In this document: positions 6,662 through 8,324 of the stretch, piece by piece
Layout of the letters: every line of letters starts with the position of its first letter
Numbering within the stretch: the first letter of the stretch is position 1
Source of the DNA: UBA12465 sp964408785
Lineage (GTDB): Bacteria; Patescibacteriota; Patescibacteriia; Patescibacteriales; UBA12465
Length of the DNA: 8,324 nt
Reading direction: 5' to 3'
NCBI GenBank assembly: GCA_964408785.1
Contig: CAYPAS010000035.1
Span: 1-8,324, forward strand
Position numbers and translations under genes: made by a program
The notes under the pieces: model-generated
The model's input: only the letters and a program-made list of their open reading frames with translations
What the model was told of the DNA's origin: nothing
Database searches by the model: none

Positions 6662-6790
6662 AATAAGTAGCTTTTTTAACAATAAAAAAAGCGTCCTTAA
6701 CCCGAACAAAGTCGAGTCCCTCGGCCACCTCAGCTGGATAATCCAACTTCTAAATCCTTGGGTTTTATAAAAGGTGAAAGACTAATTGTT
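6662..6790 (-). promoter_or_regulatory. rpsA mRNA leader with hairpins
   Basis: The predicted leader is about 130 nt. Just before the ATG, GCTTTTTT (6692-6685) can pair with AAAAAAGC (6677-6670), leaving 8 nt before the start codon and covering the usual ribosome-binding region. Further upstream AACCC (near 6746) can pair with GGGTT (near 6699), enclosing a GC-richer segment that contains small stems such as CGAG/CTCG. S1 represses its own translation through a structured leader in E. coli, so similar control is plausible. I recognise no known riboswitch or T-box here. Confidence 0.4.
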
Positions 6791-6796
6791 GATTTG

Positions 6797-6825
6797 ATAA
6801 TACAGTAAAATTATTATTTTGTAAA
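6797..6825 (-). promoter_or_regulatory. Promoter of rpsA
   Basis: The minus strand has TTTACA (6825-6820), a 17-base spacer and TATTAT (6802-6797), each hexamer one base from consensus. The start would be near 6790. The surrounding DNA is very AT-rich, which raises the chance of spurious matches, but spacing and position fit. Confidence 0.75.
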
Positions 6826-6875
6826 GATTGCTTGATATATTTGACTATTTTTAGGGAAATTAATGTCTATTCAGC

Positions 6876-6901
6876 AAAAAAGAGGCTTTCGCCTCTTTTT
6901 T
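6876..6901 (-). terminator. Terminator overlapping the stop codon of the 156-residue protein gene
   Basis: An 11-bp perfect stem (6876-6886 with 6891-6901) has GAGGC/GCCTC at its core extended by A-T pairs. The loop reads GAAA on the minus strand, a stable tetraloop. The T-run is made by the 3' arm. The TAA stop codon (6903-6901) forms the base of the stem, so coding sequence and terminator overlap. Confidence 0.88.
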
Positions 6902-7371
6902 TATTGCTGTATTTCCATTAAAGGTTTTGGGGCTTCGCCGGTATTTGGCAGCGGCTGGGTCTTATCGGTAGATTCGATATTTAATTTCACTTCGGTATTA
7001 ACAGGCGCTTTATCTATTGCCGGAGCATTGGCCTCGGACGGAGTTTTTTCTACCTGGAAAGAATTATTACTGTCATCCTGGACTCGGCGGAGGCGATAGG
7101 AATCTTGATTATTGTAATCGCCATCTTGGCAACCGCAATTTTCCTTAGAAAAATCCCGATTCCTAGAATTTCTCATTGAAAATTCGCCAGGGCGATCCGT
7201 CTGCCGGTCGAAATGATAGGCACTGCGATAATCGCGATTAAAATTAAAACTTGATCCGCTGGCAAAACCGGCGGCAAACAAAACCAGGGCGGCAAAAACC
7301 GCCAAGCAAACTTTCGCGGTCTGAGTAGAAAAGACGCGCGTCAAAGTGCTTTTAATTTTTCCTTCTTCCAT
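6901..7371 (-). CDS. Unassigned single-pass membrane or exported protein
   Basis: I do not recognise this 156-residue protein. The N-terminus is a basic stretch (1-20) followed by one hydrophobic segment VCLAVFAALVLFAAGFASG (21-39). This is either an uncleaved membrane anchor or a signal peptide; there is no lipobox Cys. The rest is outside-type, low-complexity sequence rich in Asn, Asp, Arg, Tyr and Ser, with CGC at 79-81, then a Pro/Ala/Glu/Lys-rich part. Near the end is LPNTG (141-145), formally a sortase motif, but no hydrophobic segment or basic tail follows, so ordinary sortase anchoring is unlikely. The ATG has no Shine-Dalgarno before it. AT-rich -10-like boxes (TATAAA, TATAAG) lie 30-50 nt upstream without a convincing -35. 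The gene has its own terminator. That it is a real gene is supported by the terminator and the signal-like N-terminus. Confidence 0.72.
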   Translation of the reverse strand: MEEGKIKSTLTRVFSTQTAKVCLAVFAALVLFAAGFASGSSFNFNRDYRSAYHFDRQTDRPGEFSMRNSRNRDFSKENCGCQDGDYNNQDSYRLRRVQDDSNNSFQVEKTPSEANAPAIDKAPVNTEVKLNIESTDKTQPLPNTGEAPKPLMEIQQ

Positions 7372-7453
7372 AAATTTAATTATTTATTGTCTTATATTGT
7401 TTATACGCCTGAAAAAGAAAAATCTTCTGGATTTTGTTTTTGGCCTAATTATT

Positions 7454-7479
7454 AAAAAAGTCCTGCAGATATTGCAAGG
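7454..7479 (-). terminator. Terminator after the four-helix membrane protein gene
   Basis: On the minus strand CCTTGCA (7479-7473) pairs with TGCAGG (7467-7462) with one bulged T and a 5-base loop. AC and then six T residues (7459-7454) follow. It lies just past the TAG stop of the upstream gene and separates that gene from the next one. Confidence 0.68.
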
Positions 7480-7485
7480 CTAAAA

Positions 7486-7914
7486 CTATGCTTGGGATCC
7501 CTTTGGTTTTCTTGTTAATTTTACAAAAAACTTAACAATAAAATAAAGAGAAAAAAACCACAAGAAACAACCGAGGCTAACTAAAAAACCAAAACCAAAG
7601 AAGATGACGCTAAAAAACGAATAATATATAGAAAAAAACATTATGAGCATAAAATCATCTTCTTTTTTTTCTTCTGATTTAAGCCGCCGTAATAATTTAA
7701 GTTCAGCTTCTTTTTTTTCTTCTGATTTTAAAAATAAACAGGAGACTAGAATACAAAGCAAAAATAAATATGAAACAAATAAAATGATAAACGGAAAAGA
7801 GTTGCAAAGAAAGACTTCAAGATCTTTTGCTAGATACAAAAGTAAAGACAAAAGTACAAAAAATACAAAAGAAAAAACAAAAAATTTTTGATAATTAAAA
7901 AATCTTAACGCCAT
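7486..7914 (-). CDS. Unassigned four-helix membrane protein
   Basis: I do not recognise this protein. From the ATG at 7914 it has 142 residues; the frame also opens at a TTG at 7929, which I consider less likely. Hydrophobic segments lie at about 11-29, 37-62, 88-110 and 111-131. They are two helical pairs joined by a strongly charged loop (63-87) that should be cytoplasmic, and the C-terminus is basic (KLTRKPKGSQA). The loop contains KSEEKKE twice (63-69 and 79-85), from a perfect 22-nt DNA repeat. The sequence is extremely Phe/Leu/Ile-rich and AT-rich, so part of the hydrophobic look could come from base composition. The regular topology and the terminator behind the gene favour a real gene. 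No clear promoter or Shine-Dalgarno was found. Confidence 0.6.
   Translation of the reverse strand: MALRFFNYQKFFVFSFVFFVLLSLLLYLAKDLEVFLCNSFPFIILFVSYLFLLCILVSCLFLKSEEKKEAELKLLRRLKSEEKKEDDFMLIMFFSIYYSFFSVIFFGFGFLVSLGCFLWFFSLYFIVKFFVKLTRKPKGSQA
7659..7728 (-). repeat. Perfect 22-nt direct repeat within the membrane-protein gene
   Basis: Positions 7659-7680 and 7707-7728 are identical over 22 nt, 48 nt apart, which is exactly 16 codons. Each copy contains a run of eight A on the coding strand and encodes KSEEKKE. The in-frame spacing suggests duplication of a 16-codon unit in the cytoplasmic loop. Confidence 0.85.
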
Positions 7915-8018
7915 AAAGATGCACAACAAAATAACCGAATTAGAAGAAACAAATAATATAAAATTTTCCGCTTAATGATTAATATAAATGCGATTCAATT
8001 TCCTCTCTTTATCCATTC
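7915..8018. other. AT-rich intergenic stretch, nothing identified
   Basis: This stretch lies between the membrane-protein start and the first tRNA-terminator copy. It holds AT-rich boxes (for example TATATT on the minus strand) that could include the promoter of the membrane-protein gene, but no -35/-10 pair with good spacing stands out. No RNA gene or reading frame is supported. Confidence 0.5.
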
Positions 8019-8074
8019 AATAAAAAAGAACTAGCACTGCTAGCTCTTTTTTATTTGGAGCGGGTAACGGGAAT
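8019..8074 (-). repeat. Extra copy of the tRNA-Gly 3' end plus terminator
   Basis: This 56-bp stretch matches 8231-8286 with two differences (8036, 8044). It comprises the last 19 nt of tRNA-Gly (CCA, discriminator U, acceptor 3' strand, T-stem 3' strand and three T-loop bases; 8056-8074) and the terminator hairpin (8022-8035 with 8039-8052). The tRNA part stops abruptly inside the T-loop, so it is a fragment and not a gene. The change at 8044 turns an A-T pair into a G-T wobble in the minus-strand RNA, so the hairpin still forms on that strand. Confidence 0.9.
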
Positions 8075-8230
8075 TCCGCCTCATTCGCTTGCCGTCGCTC
8101 GCTCATTCGTTGTCCAGGGATTGCGCTAAGCATCCCCCGGATGCTTAGGCGATCGTTCGCTGCGATATTTGCCCGCTGGCAAATATCTAGCTCACTTCAA
8201 TCCTGTTCGATTCCCGAATTATCAACCTCA
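8075..8230. other. GC-rich palindromic insert between the two tRNA-Gly 3' ends
   Basis: This 156-bp stretch is much richer in G+C than its surroundings and has no reading frame. It contains a 10-bp perfect hairpin with a 3-base loop (8126-8135 with 8139-8148), a short GCGA/TCGC hairpin (8149-8160), and a second 10-bp perfect hairpin with a 4-base loop (8164-8173 with 8178-8187). TCATTCG occurs twice (8081-8087, 8103-8109). CGGGAAT at its left border (8068-8074) is mirrored by ATTCCCG (8210-8216). Together this resembles a REP- or MITE-like non-coding mobile repeat, but neither a transposase nor a second copy is in the window. Confidence 0.55.
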
Positions 8231-8233
8231 AAT

Positions 8234-8264
8234 AAAAAAGAACTAGCGCTGCTAGTTCTTTTTT
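8234..8264 (-). terminator. Terminator of tRNA-Gly
   Basis: A perfect 14-bp stem (8234-8247 with 8251-8264), GAACTAGC/GCTAGTTC with A and T runs outside, has a 3-base loop. It starts 3 nt past the CCA end of the tRNA and ends in six T on the minus strand. The symmetry would let it work on both strands. Confidence 0.88.
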
Positions 8265-8267
8265 ATT

Positions 8268-8324
8268 TGGAGCGGGTAACGGGAATCGAACCCGTCTCTC
8301 GACCTTGGCAAGGTCGCATAATAA
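8268..8324 (-). tRNA. tRNA-Gly (anticodon GCC), 3' part
   Basis: The visible 57 nt run from the end of the D-arm to the encoded CCA; the 5' part lies beyond the right edge. The anticodon stem CGACC/GGTCG holds loop TTGCCAA, so the anticodon is GCC, reading GGC and GGT glycine codons. A short variable loop AGAG, T-stem ACGGG/CCCGT with loop TTCGATT, acceptor 3' strand TACCCGC and discriminator T follow. The T discriminator is usual for bacterial tRNA-Gly. CCA is encoded in the gene. Confidence 0.95.

Noticed and set aside
6662..6709. Possible 16-residue N-terminal extension of S1 from a TTG
   Set aside because: The extension is made from the leader hairpin, is hydrophobic and unlike S1 proteins; the ATG at 6661 gives a normal start.
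6662..6790. T-box or known riboswitch, or tRNA-like remnant, in the rpsA leader
   Set aside because: GGTGGCCGAG looks like part of a class II tRNA or T-box at first sight, but no T-box sequence, acceptor stem, anticodon arm or T-arm can be placed around it.
6863..7099. Open frame of 78 codons on the plus strand over the terminator and the 156-residue gene
   Set aside because: It begins before the terminator hairpin, runs through it, and is antisense to a better-supported gene with a signal-like N-terminus.
7643..7891. Open frame of 82 codons on the plus strand, rich in Lys, Ser and Asn
   Set aside because: It is the complement of the AT-rich membrane-protein gene. The minus-strand frame is longer, has a coherent four-helix layout and is followed by a terminator; all other genes are also on the minus strand.
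8056..8083. Second tRNA-Gly gene
   Set aside because: Only 19 nt of the 3' end match; the T-loop breaks off and no anticodon arm follows.
8019..8286. CRISPR-like repeat structure
   Set aside because: There are only two copies of a 56-bp unit, explained fully by a tRNA 3' end and its terminator; the intervening DNA is palindromic and not spacer-like.

Overview
The window reads as an 8.3-kb piece of a compact, fairly AT-rich bacterial genome in which every supported gene lies on the minus strand. I lean towards a Candidate Phyla Radiation (Patescibacteria, Parcubacteria-like) organism. The reasons are a short four-domain ribosomal protein S1, a 23S rRNA gene with no 16S gene in the more than 7.7 kb upstream of it, no recognisable Shine-Dalgarno sequence before any gene, and small unassigned membrane proteins beside housekeeping genes. 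This is inference from gene content; no database search was possible.

Layout from left to right, which is 3' to 5' for transcription. Positions 1-531 are the 5' part of a 23S rRNA gene that runs off the left edge. Positions 532-846 hold its leader: a long imperfect hairpin, an intrinsic terminator, and a promoter with perfect -35 and -10 hexamers. A pilT terminator follows at 863-885. Positions 923-3439 are a tight operon, rpmF-nusB-rnc-pilT, read from a good sigma70-type promoter at 3485-3512. Upstream are ftsH (3528-5354) with its own promoter, and rpsA (5471-6661) with its own promoter and a leader of about 130 nt; a strong terminator separates the two. Positions 6876-7929 carry two unassigned proteins, each followed by a terminator: a 156-residue single-pass protein and a 142-residue four-helix membrane protein. 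The right end holds the 3' part of tRNA-Gly(GCC), its terminator, and a second copy of the same tRNA 3' end plus terminator. The two copies are separated by a GC-rich, palindrome-filled insert.

Most of the window concerns making and maintaining ribosomes: 23S rRNA, L32, S1, NusB (rRNA antitermination), RNase III (rRNA processing), a glycine tRNA and the quality-control protease FtsH. The NusB and RNase III genes sit next to an rRNA leader that contains both a terminator and a long hairpin, the kinds of structure these two proteins act on in other bacteria. PilT, the type IV pilus retraction ATPase, is the outlier at the end of that operon.

I see no CRISPR array, no defence system, no transposase or integrase, and no clearly new multi-gene system. 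The observations most worth a second look are the separately promoted 23S gene with a terminator in its leader, the duplicated tRNA-Gly 3' end with its palindromic insert, the hairpin just before rnc, and an Asp-to-Asn change at a metal-binding position of RNase III.
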